Part shown: positions 5,460 through 5,736 of the stretch, piece by piece | How the letters are laid out: every line of letters starts with the position of its first letter | How positions within the stretch are numbered: the stretch's first letter is position 1 | Source of the DNA: Muricomes sp. | GTDB lineage: Bacteria; Bacillota; Clostridia; Lachnospirales; Lachnospiraceae | Assembly (NCBI GenBank): GCA_020024675.1 | Contig: JAHHTM010000099.1 | Coordinates: 1-5,736 of the forward strand | DNA length: 5,736 nt | Direction: 5' to 3' | Position numbers and translations under genes: made by a program | Notes under the pieces: model-generated | The model's database searches: none | The model's input: only the letters and a program-made list of their open reading frames with translations | What the model was told of the DNA's origin: nothing

Positions 5460-5736
5460 TCTTCTTCTCCTTCTGCATAATGACAGCAGACTGCATGTCT
5501 GCCTTCTATAAATTGGAGTTCTGGTTTTTCTTTCCCACATCGTTCTTTCGCCATTTTACACCTCGTGTGGAAAGGACATCCAAATGGGGTATTAACCGGA
5601 TCTGGTACTTCTCCTTCCAGCACGATCCGTTCTTTTTCTGTTCCATGAATATCCAGAACAGCTGAAAGCAAAGCTTTTGTGTACGGATGCAATGGTGTTT
5701 CACAGACTTCATCTGCCGTTCCACATTCCACCATAT
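5456..5736 (-). CDS. Oligopeptide/dipeptide ABC transporter ATP-binding protein, C-terminal part (cut by window edge)
   Basis: Only the last 92 codons are inside the window; the nucleotide-binding domain lies beyond base 5736. The visible part is the C-terminal extension typical of OppD/OppF/DppD/DppF ATPases: VECGTADEV and TPLHPYTKALLSAV, then EGEVPDPVNTP, then a four-cysteine pattern in GCPFHTRC, ERCG and VCCH near the end. In related proteins such cysteines are linked to an Fe-S cluster; here this is only a family analogy. The protein would sit on the inner face of the membrane and power uptake of peptides, or nickel or other solutes in some relatives. D-type versus F-type cannot be decided from this piece. 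Permease and binding-protein genes are expected upstream, outside the window. It ends in TGA at 5456-5458, overlapping the start of the phosphoesterase gene. Confidence 0.93.
   Translation of the reverse strand, partial: MVECGTADEVCETPLHPYTKALLSAVLDIHGTEKERIVLEGEVPDPVNTPFGCPFHTRCKMAKERCGKEKPELQFIEGRHAVCCHYAEGEEE
5467..5472 (-). promoter_or_regulatory. Ribosome binding site deciding the GTG start of the phosphoesterase
   Basis: AAGGAG lies seven bases before the GTG at 5457-5459, inside the last codons of the ATPase gene. It supports the short form of the phosphoesterase and the coupled arrangement. Confidence 0.8.

Noticed and set aside
5460..5540. N-terminal extension of the phosphoesterase to 5540
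   Set aside because: It gives an arginine-rich tail with no family match and overlaps the ATPase gene; the GTG at 5457-5459 has a good ribosome binding site and starts at the first conserved strand.
1..5736. Search for CRISPR repeats, insertion-sequence ends, tRNA genes, toxin-antitoxin or phage genes
   Set aside because: No spaced direct repeats, transposase-like frame, terminal inverted repeats or tRNA-like fold were seen; the window is dominated by housekeeping genes.

Overview
The window looks like ordinary chromosomal sequence from a low-GC Firmicute, most likely a clostridial gut anaerobe of the Lachnospiraceae type. This rests on the AT-rich base composition, strong AGGAGG-like ribosome binding sites, T-rich intrinsic terminators, TGnTATAAT promoters and a SAM-I (S-box) leader on metK. 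The family assignment comes from the general look of the proteins, not from a search. All six genes read on the minus strand, so in transcription order the window runs from high to low coordinates.

In that order it holds: (1) the C-terminal end of an oligopeptide/dipeptide ABC-transporter ATPase (5456-5736, cut by the window edge). (2) A calcineurin-like metallophosphoesterase whose GTG start overlaps the ATPase stop in a GTGA (4659-5459). (3) An uncharacterised 117-residue charged protein (4234-4587). (4) A shikimate-kinase-family P-loop kinase that has lost a key shikimate-binding arginine (3663-4172), with its own promoter. (5) murA, the first committed enzyme of peptidoglycan precursor synthesis (2220-3512), with its own strong promoter. 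(6) A 413-base non-coding stretch (1807-2219) holding one or two promoters, a complete SAM-I riboswitch and its terminator. (7) metK, S-adenosylmethionine synthetase (619-1806), closed by an intrinsic terminator. (8) The N-terminal 170 residues of a HAMP-type sensor histidine kinase (1-512, cut by the window edge).

Functionally this is a housekeeping neighbourhood with several short transcription units. The clearest regulatory circuit is metK and its riboswitch: the enzyme's product, SAM, should bind the leader, stabilise the aptamer, free the terminator and shut metK off. The ATPase and phosphoesterase look translationally coupled. The remaining genes share a strand but have separate promoter-like sequences, so common function should not be assumed.

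I found no mobile element, CRISPR array, tRNA or rRNA, and nothing that amounts to a novel system. The points most worth a second look are the altered substrate site of the shikimate-kinase-like protein, the riboswitch architecture (short P4, predicted antiterminator) and the small protein of unknown function.
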